From Curtobacterium ammoniigenes NBRC 101786 (GTDB taxonomy: Bacteria; Actinomycetota; Actinomycetes; Actinomycetales; Microbacteriaceae), in the NCBI RefSeq assembly GCF_001571045.1, contig NZ_BCSV01000002.1:496001-560000 (forward strand): DNA of 64,000 nt, in the 5' to 3' direction. Position numbers and translations under genes: made by a program. How positions within the stretch are numbered: position 1 is the first letter of the stretch; each line of letters begins with the position of its first letter. Positions 47,217-56,321 of this stretch are shown here, piece after piece. The notes beneath the pieces are model-generated. The model ran no database searches, was not told where the DNA came from, and worked only from the letters and a program-made list of their open reading frames with translations.

Positions 47217-48338
47217 GTGAGCGAAGTCGAGATCGGGGCAGGCAAGCGCGGCCGCAGGGCGTACGCGTTCGACGACATCGCGGTCGTGCCGTCGCGGAGA
47301 ACGCGCGATCCGCGCGACGTGTCGGTGCAGTGGACGATCGACGCGTTCACATTCGAGGCGCCGATCCTCGCGGCTCCGATGGACTCGGTGGTCTCACCGC
47401 AGACCGCCATCCAGTTGGGTCGACTCGGCATGCTCGGGGTCCTCGACCTCGAAGGTCTTTGGACGCGATACGAGGATCCGGAGCCCTATCTCACCGAGAT
47501 TCGTGCGCTCACCGACGGCTCGGTCACCGCACGCATGCAAGAGATCTATGCCGAACCGATCAAGCCGGAGCTCATCTCGGCTCGGCTCGCGGAGATCCGC
47601 GCCGCAGGCGTCCCGGTGGCAGGTGCGCTCAGCCCGCAGCGGACACAGGAGTTCTCCCAGGTCGTCGTCGACGCCGGTGTCGACCTGTTCGTGATCCGCG
47701 GCACGACCGTCTCCGCAGAGCACGTCTCGCAGAACCAGGAGCCGCTGAACCTCAAAAAGTTCATTTACGAGCTCGACGTTCCCGTGATCGTCGGTGGCGC
47801 ATCGACCTACACGGCCGCACTGCACCTGATGCGTACCGGCGCAGCCGGCGTGCTGGTCGGGTTCGGTGGCGGAGCGGCGTCGACCACACGTGCGGCACTC
47901 GGCATTCACGCGCCCATGGCGACCGCCGTCGCCGACGTTGCGGGCGCCCGGCGCGACTACATGGACGAGTCCGGCGGCCGATACGTGCACGTGATCGCCG
48001 ACGGCGGCCTCGACACGTCAGGCGACATCGTGAAAGCGATCGCGACCGGCGCAGACGCCGTCATGCTCGGGACCGCGCTCGCGCGAGCCACCGAGGCGCC
48101 CGGTGGCGGCTACCACTGGGGCTCGGAGGCGCATCACCCGGAGCTCCCGCGCGGCCGCCGCGTCGATGTGGGCACGATCGCGCCGTTTGCGAACATCCTC
48201 GGCGGCCCGACGCCGACATCAGACGGCAGGGCGAACCTCGTGGGTGCGCTCCGACGTTCCATGGCGACCACTGGGTATTCCGACGTCAAGGAGTTCCAGC
48301 GAGTAGAAGTTGTCGTAGCGCCGTACCACCCGCACTGA
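47217..48338 (+). CDS. guaB3: GuaB3-family IMP dehydrogenase-related protein without the catalytic cysteine
   Basis: 373 residues, a TIM barrel without CBS domains. FDDIAVVPSRRTRDPRDVSV and APILAAPMDSVVSP match IMPDH. The catalytic loop lines up base for base with GuaB (GGGAASTTRAALGIHAP versus [15 protein letters not shown]), and the Cys is Ser here. The phosphate loop IADGGLDTSGDIVKAI is present. The GuaB3 branch is common in actinobacteria and cyanobacteria and its in vivo role is not settled. Leaderless by its TAGGCT box; glpD follows after 39 bp. Confidence 0.92.
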   Translation: MSEVEIGAGKRGRRAYAFDDIAVVPSRRTRDPRDVSVQWTIDAFTFEAPILAAPMDSVVSPQTAIQLGRLGMLGVLDLEGLWTRYEDPEPYLTEIRALTDGSVTARMQEIYAEPIKPELISARLAEIRAAGVPVAGALSPQRTQEFSQVVVDAGVDLFVIRGTTVSAEHVSQNQEPLNLKKFIYELDVPVIVGGASTYTAALHLMRTGAAGVLVGFGGGAASTTRAALGIHAPMATAVADVAGARRDYMDESGGRYVHVIADGGLDTSGDIVKAIATGADAVMLGTALARATEAPGGGYHWGSEAHHPELPRGRRVDVGTIAPFANILGGPTPTSDGRANLVGALRRSMATTGYSDVKEFQRVEVVVAPYHPH

Positions 48339-48377
48339 GCGGCGACGCGTCCGGCGCCCCAAGCGACGGAGGCGATG

Positions 48378-50204
48378 ATGGCGAAGACGACGAGTTCGAC
48401 GACACTCGACACGACGACCGGCCTGAATCCGGCGCAGCGAGCCGCTGCGATCGCGACCATGCGCGACACGGAACTCGACATCCTGGTGATCGGCGGCGGC
48501 ATCGTCGGTGCTGGTTCCGCGCTCGACGCGGTCACACGCGGGCTCACTGTCGGTGTCCTGGAGGCCCGTGACTGGGCCTCCGGAACCTCGAGCCGGTCCT
48601 CGAAACTGGTGCACGGCGGTATCCGCTACCTCGAGCAGCTGAACTTCGGCCTCGTGCGCGAGGCGCTCATCGAGCGGGGCCTGCTCTTGCAGCGCATCGC
48701 GCCGCATCTCGTGAAGCCGGTTCGATTCCTCTATCCGCTGAATCACCCGGTGTGGGAGCGCTTCTACATCGGGATCGGCATGGCGATGTACGACGCGTTC
48801 AGCTGGACGGGCGGCCGGCCTCCCGGCGTGCCGCATCACCGGCACCTGACCCGAACCCAGGTGCTCCGCGCCATGCCGAGCCTCGCCAAGGACGCGTTCG
48901 TCGGGGGGATGACGTACTACGACGCGCAGGTCGACGACGCGCGGTACGTCGCCTCGCTGGTGCGCACCGCCGTGAGCTACGGCGCGCTCGCAGCAAGTCG
49001 CGTCCGGGTCGAAGGCTTCGTCAAGGTCGGTGAGCGCGTCGTGGGCGTGCAGGCGCACGACATCCAGACGGACGAGCGCTTCGAGATCCGCGCGAAGCAG
49101 GTCGTCAATGCGACCGGGGTGTGGACCGACGACACGCAGGCGATGGTCGGCGAGCGCGGTCAGTTCCAGGTGCGGGCGTCGAAGGGCGTGCACCTGGTGA
49201 TCCCGAAGGACCGCTTCCAGTCGACCATGGGGATGATCCTGCGCACCGAGAAAAGCGTGCTGTTCGTGATCCCGTGGGGTCGGCACTGGCTCGTCGGCAC
49301 CACCGACACTGACTGGCACCTGGACAAGGCGCACCCAGCGGCCACTGCGGCAGACATCGACTACATCCTGGAGCACGTCAATCGGGTGCTGCGGGTGCCG
49401 CTGACGCGCGAAGACGTCGAGGGCGTGTATGCGGGACTCCGTCCGCTGCTCGCCGGTGAATCGGACCAGACCTCGAAGCTGAGCCGTGAGCACATCGTGG
49501 CGCACACGGTTCCCGGACTCGTGGTGGTCGCTGGCGGCAAATGGACGACCTATCGCGTGATGGCGAAGGACGCGATCGACGCCGCAGCGGACGCACTCGA
49601 TGATCGCGTGGCACCGTCCGCGACCGACGAGATACCGCTTCTCGGTGCGGAGGGCTATCGCGCGGCCTGGAACAAGCGCGTCCGCACGGCGAAGCGGTAC
49701 GGCATGCACCCGACCCGGATCGAGCATCTCCTGAACCGGTACGGCACCCTCGCCGACGAGGTCCTCGCGCTCGTCGAGCACAACCCCGCGCTGGCCGACG
49801 CGCTGCCGGGCGCGGACGACTACATCGGCGCCGAGGTCGTCTACGCAGCGTCGCACGAGGGAGCGCTTCACCTCGAGGACGTGCTCGCGCGGCGCACGCG
49901 GATCTCGATCGAAGCGTGGGATCGCGGCGAGAGCGCGGCTCCCGTCGCGGGCGCGCTCATGGCCGGTGTGCTCGGCTGGGATCGCGAGCAGACCGAGCAT
50001 GAGGTGGGCAACTATCTCAAGCGTGTGGCGGCGGAGCGGGCCTCGCAGCTCGAACCGGACGACGCCTCCGCGGACCGCGTGCGACTCGAAGCGCCGGACA
50101 TCGCGTTCGGATTCGAGGAAGACGACGTGAAGGCGCCGCCGAGCGATCATCGGACCGCGGCGGGCAGCCAGACCATCGGTGCGAAGACGACCGAACCCGA
50201 GTGA
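48378..50204 (+). CDS. glpD: Glycerol-3-phosphate dehydrogenase (quinone), GlpD
   Basis: Membrane-associated flavoenzyme that oxidises glycerol-3-phosphate to DHAP and passes electrons to quinone. 608 residues from ATG 48378; an ATG directly before (48375) is too close to GGAGG (48368). FAD-binding LDILVIGGGIVGAGSALDAVTRG (about residues 33-55); SSRSSKLVHGGIRYLEQL; IPWGRHWLVGTTDTDW; the C-terminal DAO_C domain at about 420-550. The last about 40 residues are a charged tail. With the GDPD at 56322 it can process glycerol phosphates from lipids or teichoic acids. Confidence 0.96.
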   Translation: MAKTTSSTTLDTTTGLNPAQRAAAIATMRDTELDILVIGGGIVGAGSALDAVTRGLTVGVLEARDWASGTSSRSSKLVHGGIRYLEQLNFGLVREALIERGLLLQRIAPHLVKPVRFLYPLNHPVWERFYIGIGMAMYDAFSWTGGRPPGVPHHRHLTRTQVLRAMPSLAKDAFVGGMTYYDAQVDDARYVASLVRTAVSYGALAASRVRVEGFVKVGERVVGVQAHDIQTDERFEIRAKQVVNATGVWTDDTQAMVGERGQFQVRASKGVHLVIPKDRFQSTMGMILRTEKSVLFVIPWGRHWLVGTTDTDWHLDKAHPAATAADIDYILEHVNRVLRVPLTREDVEGVYAGLRPLLAGESDQTSKLSREHIVAHTVPGLVVVAGGKWTTYRVMAKDAIDAAADALDDRVAPSATDEIPLLGAEGYRAAWNKRVRTAKRYGMHPTRIEHLLNRYGTLADEVLALVEHNPALADALPGADDYIGAEVVYAASHEGALHLEDVLARRTRISIEAWDRGESAAPVAGALMAGVLGWDREQTEHEVGNYLKRVAAERASQLEPDDASADRVRLEAPDIAFGFEEDDVKAPPSDHRTAAGSQTIGAKTTEPE

Positions 50205-50234
50205 GGTTCGGAATGCCTGGCCGGCCCAGATCGT

Positions 50235-50240
50235 TACACT
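50235..50240 (+). promoter_or_regulatory. -10 element TACACT for the khtTU-like operon
   Basis: TACACT in the gap after glpD, followed by a leader of about 20 nt with AAGGGAG (50254-50260) before ATG 50267. No convincing -35 box. Confidence 0.45.
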
Positions 50241-50266
50241 GTGCAGACTGAAAAGGGAGTCCATTC

Positions 50267-50797
50267 ATGGTCGACGTTCATCGCGTCAAACTCCCCGGCG
50301 TCGGCGTACTGCACAGCTTCTACACCGACGACGGTGGGAAGTGCGGCGTCATCACTCACCGCTCCGGGCATTCGGATCTCATCTCGTTCGCAGACGTCTC
50401 CGACGGATCCGACCGTGCTGAGAAGGTCTCGCTCCGACTAAACGAGGACGAAGCACACACGCTCGCCGAACTCCTCGGAGGCACCCGCATCACGGAGGGT
50501 CTCTCCAAACTCGACGAGGTTCCCGGCCTCGCAATTGACTGGTTCAGCGTCGACTACGACGACGCCATCGCGGGGAAGCCGCTCGGCGATCTCACGCGAT
50601 CCGGCGTCGTCGGAGTCACGGTGGTCGCCGTCGTTCGCGGCGATGCTGCGAACCCCGCTCCGTCGCCCGAGTTCACCGTGTTCCCCGGTGACACGCTGAT
50701 CGTCGCGGGCTCGCCCGAGAAGGTCGCACGCGCGTTCTCGTTCTACCGCAGCGGTGCGCTCGCGTCGTCGGGCGTGGACGCTCCGCCCGGGGGCTGA
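50267..50797 (+). CDS. TrkA-C domain regulatory subunit (KhtT-like)
   Basis: 176 residues. The N-terminal about 75 residues are a small alpha/beta domain (GVGVLHSFYTDDGGKCGVITHRSG); residues about 80-165 form a TrkA-C (RCK-C) domain (FSVDYDDAIAGKPLGDL, VVAVVRGD, FTVFPGDTLIVAGSPEKVARA) which in relatives binds small ligands such as c-di-AMP or senses pH. It lies 2 bp before the antiporter gene, so it probably gates that protein, as KhtT does KhtU in Bacillus. Confidence 0.9.
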   Translation: MVDVHRVKLPGVGVLHSFYTDDGGKCGVITHRSGHSDLISFADVSDGSDRAEKVSLRLNEDEAHTLAELLGGTRITEGLSKLDEVPGLAIDWFSVDYDDAIAGKPLGDLTRSGVVGVTVVAVVRGDAANPAPSPEFTVFPGDTLIVAGSPEKVARAFSFYRSGALASSGVDAPPGG

Positions 50798-50799
50798 TC

Positions 50800-52227
50800 A
50801 TGTCCCTGGGTGGTGAGTTGCTGACCATTGGCGGCCTGTTCCTCATCGCCTACGTGCTCGGGCGGCTGGGCAAACGGATCGGCCTCCCGGCAATTCCGAT
50901 CTACATGCTCGTCGGGCTCATCGCGAGCCCCCACTCGACATGGATCGGGCTCAACATCGAGTCGCACACGATCGAACTGATCGCCACCTTCGGGCTGATT
51001 CTCTTGCTGTTCAACCTGGGGCTCGAGTTCGATCAGGAGGAGTTCTACGGCAACGCCGGCAAGCTGCTCATCTCGGGCGGTACCTATGTCGCGATCAACA
51101 TGGGTGTCGGGTTCGTCTTCGGGTTCTCGCTCGGCTGGGGGACCCGGGAGGCGCTGATCGTCGCCGGCATGACGGCCACGTCGTCGAGCGCGATCGTCAC
51201 GAAGCTTCTCATCGAGCTTCGCCGTCTGGCGAACGACGAGACCCCGATGATCCTCGGCGTCACCGTCATCGAGGACGTGTTCATCGCGATCTACCTCGCG
51301 ATCGTGTCCGTTGTGCTGTCGGGCGACACGAACATCTGGGCCGTCGTCGGGAAATTGGCGCTCGCCTTCGGCTTCCTCGTCGTGATGTTCGCGCTGGCCC
51401 GGTGGGGCGGACGTCAGGTGTCCCGGATCTTCGCGACGCGCGACGACGAGCTCTTCACGATCTTGTTCTTCGGTCTCGCAGTGATGTTCGGCGGAATCGG
51501 TGAGCTGCTCGGCGTCACCGATGCGATCGGGGCGTTCGTCATCGGTCTGCTCTGCGGTGCGACGCGCTACCGCGACCGCATCGAACAGCTCGCGCTCCCG
51601 ATGCGCGACGTCTTCGCCGCGTTCTTCTTCGTGAACTTCGGTCTGACACTGAACGTCGCGACGTTCGGGTCCGTGGTCTGGCCCGTCCTCGGCGCGATCC
51701 TCATGACGGTCGTGCTGAACGCAGTCGCCGGGCAGATCGTCGCCCGCATGAACGGGTTCAGCGTGCAGGCGGGCATCAACACCTCGGTGATCCTTGTGAA
51801 CCGTGGCGAGTTCGCCTTGATCCTCGCGACCCTGTCGGCGGCAGCCGGTCTGGAGGCGCGGATCACCGCGTTCGCCGGCCTGTACGTGCTCGTCATGGCG
51901 GTGCTCGGACCGGTCCTCGCTGCAAATGCGGACAGGATCGGTGGGCTGGTTCGGCGCCCGCTCGACCGCCGCGCCGCTGCACGCGATGCCGCTGCCGCGG
52001 CGGCGCGTGCCGCGCGACGAGCCGAGCGCGACCGCGAGTTCGCGGAGGAGATCGCACTCGTGGAGGCGGCGGGCAGCGAAGCGCGCGAGAATAGACGATC
52101 TGAGGAGCCGGTGGCAGCCCGACGACGCGCAACCCAGCCACCGACCTCCCCGATGGTTATCGACTCGCCGGACACGGGCCTCCCGGACGGCCAGCGGGTC
52201 GAACGCGAGCGAGATCCGGAGTACTGA
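50800..52227 (+). CDS. CPA2-family cation:proton antiporter (KhtU/KefB-like)
   Basis: 475 residues with about 12-13 membrane helices (residues 1-390), predicted to exchange K+ or Na+ for H+. Family features: GLPAIPIYMLVGLIASPH, FGLILLLFNLGLEFD, the discontinuous helix ATSSSAIVTKLL, and VLVNRGEFALIL. The last about 85 residues are a charged Ala/Arg/Glu helix and a disordered tail instead of a fused TrkA-N domain; the sensor is the separate upstream gene. SURF1 follows after 5 bp. Confidence 0.92.
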   Translation: MSLGGELLTIGGLFLIAYVLGRLGKRIGLPAIPIYMLVGLIASPHSTWIGLNIESHTIELIATFGLILLLFNLGLEFDQEEFYGNAGKLLISGGTYVAINMGVGFVFGFSLGWGTREALIVAGMTATSSSAIVTKLLIELRRLANDETPMILGVTVIEDVFIAIYLAIVSVVLSGDTNIWAVVGKLALAFGFLVVMFALARWGGRQVSRIFATRDDELFTILFFGLAVMFGGIGELLGVTDAIGAFVIGLLCGATRYRDRIEQLALPMRDVFAAFFFVNFGLTLNVATFGSVVWPVLGAILMTVVLNAVAGQIVARMNGFSVQAGINTSVILVNRGEFALILATLSAAAGLEARITAFAGLYVLVMAVLGPVLAANADRIGGLVRRPLDRRAAARDAAAAAARAARRAERDREFAEEIALVEAAGSEARENRRSEEPVAARRRATQPPTSPMVIDSPDTGLPDGQRVERERDPEY

Positions 52228-52232
52228 CCGAC

Positions 52233-53120
52233 ATGTGGGCTGTGGCGCGGCGACCGAAATGGATCGCGTTATTGCTGCTTGCGCTCGCGCTCGCCGGCAC
52301 CTTCGCGTTCCTGGGCCGGTGGCAGCTGCAACGCAGCATCGAGAACGGCAAGCCCGGTCCGGCAACCACGGAGACGCAGCATCGTCTGCAGGACATCACC
52401 CACCCACAGCAGCCGATGCCGTCGAAGCTCGATGGCCAGCGCGTCAGCGCGCGCGGGCATTTCGTCCCGGGCGACACTGTCGTGCTCACGGGCCGAAGCG
52501 GCGGAGGCACCTATCAGACCGTCGGCCGCTTCGTGCTCGACGCGAATGGCGCATCGCTCCCCGTCGTCATCGGCTATGCGGACTCGCGGGAGAAGGCGCT
52601 CGCCGGGGGCGAACGTGCGGCGAAAGGCACGACGATCACTGTCGTGGGGCGGTACTACCCGAGCGAGTCGCCCGATCAGGACGCGTTCGAGAAGGGGCAG
52701 TTCTCGGCCGTGTCCTCCGCGTTCCTCCCGAACGAATGGAAGGGCTTCAGCGGCGAGATCTACGGCGGGTACGTGGTCGCGACCGCACCGACCGCTGAAC
52801 TCGCGGGGCTCGGGACGATCGCGGACCACAAGCCGGTTCGGACGGTACAACTCGACTGGCTGAACTTGTTCTACGCGGTCGAGTGGGTCGTGTTCGCCGG
52901 ATTCGCGGTGTTCCTCTGGTGGCGGTTCGTCCGCGACGCCTATGAGCGCGAACAGGACGAGCTCGCGGAGGGAGCTGGGAGCGGCCGTGACGGTGGTGGT
53001 GCCGCGGATGGCGATGGCGGCGGCGGTGCCGCGGGTGGCGGTGCTGCCGATGGCGGGGCCGCCGCCGAGGAGCCGACGCTGCACGTTTCCGAAGGCGGAG
53101 CCCCCGCGGGGCGCCGGTAG
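52233..53120 (+). CDS. SURF1-family protein (cytochrome oxidase assembly)
   Basis: Membrane protein expected to help assemble the haem-copper terminal oxidase. 295 residues. A first helix at about 9-24 is followed by LGRWQLQRSIENG, the SURF1 signature; the outer domain follows, and a second helix at about 208-232 (VEWVVFAGFAVFLWW). The last about 55 residues are almost only Gly, Ala and Asp. The TAG stop forms the first three bases of the -10 box of the next gene. Confidence 0.93.
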   Translation: MWAVARRPKWIALLLLALALAGTFAFLGRWQLQRSIENGKPGPATTETQHRLQDITHPQQPMPSKLDGQRVSARGHFVPGDTVVLTGRSGGGTYQTVGRFVLDANGASLPVVIGYADSREKALAGGERAAKGTTITVVGRYYPSESPDQDAFEKGQFSAVSSAFLPNEWKGFSGEIYGGYVVATAPTAELAGLGTIADHKPVRTVQLDWLNLFYAVEWVVFAGFAVFLWWRFVRDAYEREQDELAEGAGSGRDGGGAADGDGGGGAAGGGAADGGAAAEEPTLHVSEGGAPAGRR

Positions 53121-53123
53121 ACT
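53118..53123 (+). promoter_or_regulatory. -10 element TAGACT for leaderless DUF3817, overlapping the SURF1 stop
   Basis: TAGACT begins with the SURF1 stop codon and ends seven bases before ATG 53131; no ribosome binding site is present. Confidence 0.6.
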
Positions 53124-53130
53124 GGATGAT

Positions 53131-53592
53131 ATGGCTCTGAGCGTCCGCACCCGTGATATCCCGAAGATTCCGGGCGCAGTCAATCTCTACCGGGTGTCCG
53201 CGTACATCACGGGTGTGATGCTGCTGCTGCTCGTCGCCGAGATGATTCTGAAGTACACGCCGATGCACGTGGAAATGGAGGTCGGCGGCTCTCGCGGCCT
53301 CTTCGTGCCCGAAGGCACGGCGGGCATTCACCCCGGCACCTTCAACCTGTCGATCGGCATCCTGATCGCCCACGGCTGGCTCTACGTGCTCTACCTGTTC
53401 GCGGACTTCCGCCTCTGGAGCATCATGCGCTGGAAGCCGCTCCGCTTCCTCCTGATCGCACTGGGGGGTGTGATCCCGTTCCTCTCGTTCTTCGTGGAGC
53501 ACCACATGGCGAAGATCGCGCTGGCCACGTACCGCGAGCTGCAGGCCGAGCAGCGGGATGCTCCCGCCGTGCAGACGGGCGCGGCGCGGTGA
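53131..53592 (+). CDS. DUF3817-family membrane protein
   Basis: 153 residues, three membrane helices (about 25-43, 75-95, 107-125). [12 protein letters not shown] near the end and [19 protein letters not shown] are the family features. Function unknown; it usually neighbours guaA and SURF1 in actinobacteria. An AUG start fitted to TAGACT is used; upstream open frame is inside SURF1. The stop overlaps the guaA start (GTGA at 53589). Confidence 0.88.
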   Translation: MALSVRTRDIPKIPGAVNLYRVSAYITGVMLLLLVAEMILKYTPMHVEMEVGGSRGLFVPEGTAGIHPGTFNLSIGILIAHGWLYVLYLFADFRLWSIMRWKPLRFLLIALGGVIPFLSFFVEHHMAKIALATYRELQAEQRDAPAVQTGAAR

Positions 53593-55181
53593 GCGAGACC
53601 GCGCATCGTCCTGTCCTCGTCGTCGACTTCGGCGCGCAGTATGCGCAGCTGATCGCGCGCCGCGTCCGCGAGGCGAACGTGTATAGCGAGATCGTTCCGC
53701 ACTCGATCACCGCGGCAGAGGTGCAGGCGAAGAACCCAGCAGCCATCGTCCTCTCTGGAGGCCCGTCCAGCGTCTACGAACCCGGCTCCCCTGCCCTCGA
53801 CACCGGCATCCTCGAGCTGGGTATCCCCGTCCTCGGGATCTGCTACGGCTTCCAGGTCATGGCGCAGTCGCTCGGCGGAGAGGTTGCGAACACGGGGCTT
53901 CGCGAATACGGCGCGACCGATGTCGTCGTCGCCGGCGGCGGTGGAACGCTGCTCGCCGGTCAGCCCGAGGCCCAGACCACGTGGATGAGCCACGGGGATT
54001 CGGTGGCGACGGCCCCAGACGGCTTCGAGGTTCTCGCGTCGAGCGCGTCGACCCCCGTCGCGGCGTTCGCGTCGGATGAGCGCAAGCTCTACGGGGTGCA
54101 GTGGCATCCCGAAGTCAAGCACTCCACCTACGGCCAGGCGGTGCTCGAGAACTTCCTGCATCGCGCCGCCGGGCTGCCCGGCGATTGGAACCCGGGCAAT
54201 GTGATCGCCGAGCAGGTGGAGCGGATCCGCGCGCAGGTCGGCGATGCCCGCGTCATCGCCGGGCTCTCCGGTGGCGTCGACTCCGCGGTCGCGGCCGCGC
54301 TCGTCCACCGGGCGGTCGGCGACCAGCTCACCTGCGTGTTCGTCGACCACGGCCTTCTTCGCGCCGATGAGCGGCGTCAGGTCGAGGAAGACTACGTCGC
54401 GTCCACCGGCGTCCGGCTTGTCACGGTCGATGCGGAGCAGCAGTTCCTCGATGCGCTCGCCGGCGTCAGCGACCCGGAGCAGAAGCGCAAGATCATCGGA
54501 CGCGAGTTCATCCGCACCTTCGAGCAGGCCGCGGAGGCGCTTGTCCTCGAGGCCCGCGCCGAACAGGCGGCGCACGACGGTGCCGGCGAGGTCAAGTTCC
54601 TGGTTCAGGGCACGCTGTACCCGGACGTGGTGGAGTCCGGAGGGGGATCCGGCACGGCGAACATCAAGTCGCACCACAACGTCGGTGGTCTGCCGGAAGA
54701 CATGACGTTCGAGCTCGTCGAACCGCTCCGAACGCTGTTCAAGGACGAGGTTCGTGCGATCGGTCGCGAGCTCGGCCTGCCTGAGGAGATCGTCGGGCGC
54801 CAGCCCTTCCCCGGCCCCGGACTGGGGATCCGGATCGTCGGCGAGGTGACGAAGGATCGACTGGATCTGCTCCGTCAGGCCGACAAGATCGTGCGCACGG
54901 AACTGACCGCGGCGGGTCTGGATGCTGAGATCTGGCAGTGCCCGGTGGTGCTGCTCGCGGACGTCCGATCGGTCGGCGTGCAGGGCGATGGGCGCACCTA
55001 CGGCCACCCGATCGTGCTGCGACCCGTGTCCTCCGAGGACGCCATGACCGCCGATTGGACGCGTCTGCCGTTCGATGTGCTCGCGAAGATCTCAAACCGC
55101 ATCACCAACGAGGTTCGTGAGGTGAACCGCGTCGTGCTCGATGTGACGTCGAAGCCGCCGGGCACGATCGAGTGGGAGTAG
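53589..55181 (+). CDS. guaA: GMP synthase (glutamine-hydrolysing)
   Basis: Aminates XMP to GMP with ATP and glutamine. 530 residues from GTG 53589. The class I amidotransferase triad has Cys85 ([10 protein letters not shown]), and His/Glu in [11 protein letters not shown]; the ATP pyrophosphatase PP-loop is [14 protein letters not shown] (about residues 227-240). The dimerisation domain ends [12 protein letters not shown]. With GuaB it completes IMP to GMP. Confidence 0.98.
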   Translation: MSETAHRPVLVVDFGAQYAQLIARRVREANVYSEIVPHSITAAEVQAKNPAAIVLSGGPSSVYEPGSPALDTGILELGIPVLGICYGFQVMAQSLGGEVANTGLREYGATDVVVAGGGGTLLAGQPEAQTTWMSHGDSVATAPDGFEVLASSASTPVAAFASDERKLYGVQWHPEVKHSTYGQAVLENFLHRAAGLPGDWNPGNVIAEQVERIRAQVGDARVIAGLSGGVDSAVAAALVHRAVGDQLTCVFVDHGLLRADERRQVEEDYVASTGVRLVTVDAEQQFLDALAGVSDPEQKRKIIGREFIRTFEQAAEALVLEARAEQAAHDGAGEVKFLVQGTLYPDVVESGGGSGTANIKSHHNVGGLPEDMTFELVEPLRTLFKDEVRAIGRELGLPEEIVGRQPFPGPGLGIRIVGEVTKDRLDLLRQADKIVRTELTAAGLDAEIWQCPVVLLADVRSVGVQGDGRTYGHPIVLRPVSSEDAMTADWTRLPFDVLAKISNRITNEVREVNRVVLDVTSKPPGTIEWE

Positions 55182-55186
55182 TCCTA

Positions 55187-55230
55187 TGCAGAACGCCCCG
55201 GCTCGATTGCTCGAGCTGGGGCGTTCTGCA
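55187..55230. terminator. Bidirectional terminator after guaA
   Basis: Bases 55187-55206 (opening TGCAGAACGCCCC) pair with 55211-55230 (ending GGGGCGTTCTGCA): a 20-bp stem with one G-U pair and the loop TTGC. It lies between guaA and the convergent Bax-inhibitor-1 gene; no long U-run is seen on either side. Confidence 0.85.
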
Positions 55231-55285
55231 TTGACTCGCTCGTCGGCCGGCGCCTTCTGGCGGACCGGTCGACGAGCGGCGGTCG

Positions 55286-56134
55286 TTAGTTGCGCTGGCT
55301 GCTGGCAAGAATCGCGAGGATGCGCAGAATCTCGAGGTAGAGCCAGACGAGTGTGACGACGAGCCCGAAGGCGGCGGTCCAGCCGTAGATGCGCGGGGCA
55401 CCGCGCTCGACGCCGGTCTTGATCTGCTCGAAGTCGACGATGAGCGAGTACGCCGCCATCAGGACGACGAGGATGCCGATGGCCACGCCGAGCGGAATCC
55501 CGAAGATCGTCGTCGACAGGAGACCGAACGCTGAGTGCGTGACGCCGGTCCACATGAGGATCAGGTTGACGAGCGAGAACGCCATGTACCCGAACATGGC
55601 CACAAGGAAGAAGCGTGTGACGCGCGGGGTCGCCCGGACCTTCCCGAAGGAGAAGAGTGCGAGCGTGACGGCGAACACGCCGAGCGTGCCGAACACGGCC
55701 TGCGGCACGATCCCGCCGAACTGGGTGTTGTAGAGGGCGGAGATTCCGCCAACGAACAGACCTTCCATGCCCGCGTAGATGAGCACGAGCGTCGCGGAGG
55801 GCTTGCGCTTGAACGAATTGACGAGCGCCAGCACGAAGCCCGCGATCATGCCGACCCAGAGCAGGATCGGTGCATTCCAGCCGACGACTGCGCCGACGAT
55901 GAGCACCCCGAACGTGATGACGGTCTTCACGATCGTGTCGTCGTACGACATGCGATCGGTCTGCATCGGCCCGGCGGCCGGCTGGTTGTAGAGGTACTGC
56001 AGCTGCTCAGCGCTCATGCCGGGCTGTGCATACCCGTTGGCGTAGCCGCTCTGAGATCTGCCGGGCGTGCCCCAGGCATTCCGGCCGGCCTCGTTGAAAG
56101 CGGGGGACTGGTCGAATCCAGGCTTGAAAGCCAT
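55286..56134 (-). CDS. Bax inhibitor-1/YccA-family membrane protein
   Basis: 282 residues from ATG 56134, with ACGAGGAC as ribosome binding site. The first about 65 residues are soluble and Gly/Gln/Tyr-rich (YANGYAQPGMSAEQLQYLYNQ); then seven membrane helices to the end. GGISALYNTQFGGIVPQA and the C-terminal VDFEQIKTGVERGAPRIYGWTAAFGLVV with conserved acidic residues match BI-1, a family that can leak calcium or protons in model proteins. Role here unknown. Confidence 0.93.
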   Translation of the reverse strand: MAFKPGFDQSPAFNEAGRNAWGTPGRSQSGYANGYAQPGMSAEQLQYLYNQPAAGPMQTDRMSYDDTIVKTVITFGVLIVGAVVGWNAPILLWVGMIAGFVLALVNSFKRKPSATLVLIYAGMEGLFVGGISALYNTQFGGIVPQAVFGTLGVFAVTLALFSFGKVRATPRVTRFFLVAMFGYMAFSLVNLILMWTGVTHSAFGLLSTTIFGIPLGVAIGILVVLMAAYSLIVDFEQIKTGVERGAPRIYGWTAAFGLVVTLVWLYLEILRILAILASSQRN

Positions 56135-56308
56135 CGTGTCCTCGTTGTCTCGTGTTCGTCGGTCTCAGGGACCTGTGGGTGCGTACAGCTTAGGCGATGG
56201 CCACCGACACTGTCGGGGGATTCGCCGTGAGCCGAACCGCGGGGAGTCGACCGTTGAACGGCGGGTCCCGGTGGTCGATCCTCGCGCTGACCTCTGGGAA
56301 AACGCCCG

Positions 56309-56314
56309 TAGGCT
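56309..56314 (+). promoter_or_regulatory. -10 element TAGGCT for the leaderless GDPD gene
   Basis: TAGGCT ends seven bases before ATG 56322, with no ribosome binding site. It excludes the long upstream extension of this frame, which runs antisense to the BI-1 gene. Confidence 0.6.
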
Positions 56315-56321
56315 CGGGAAC

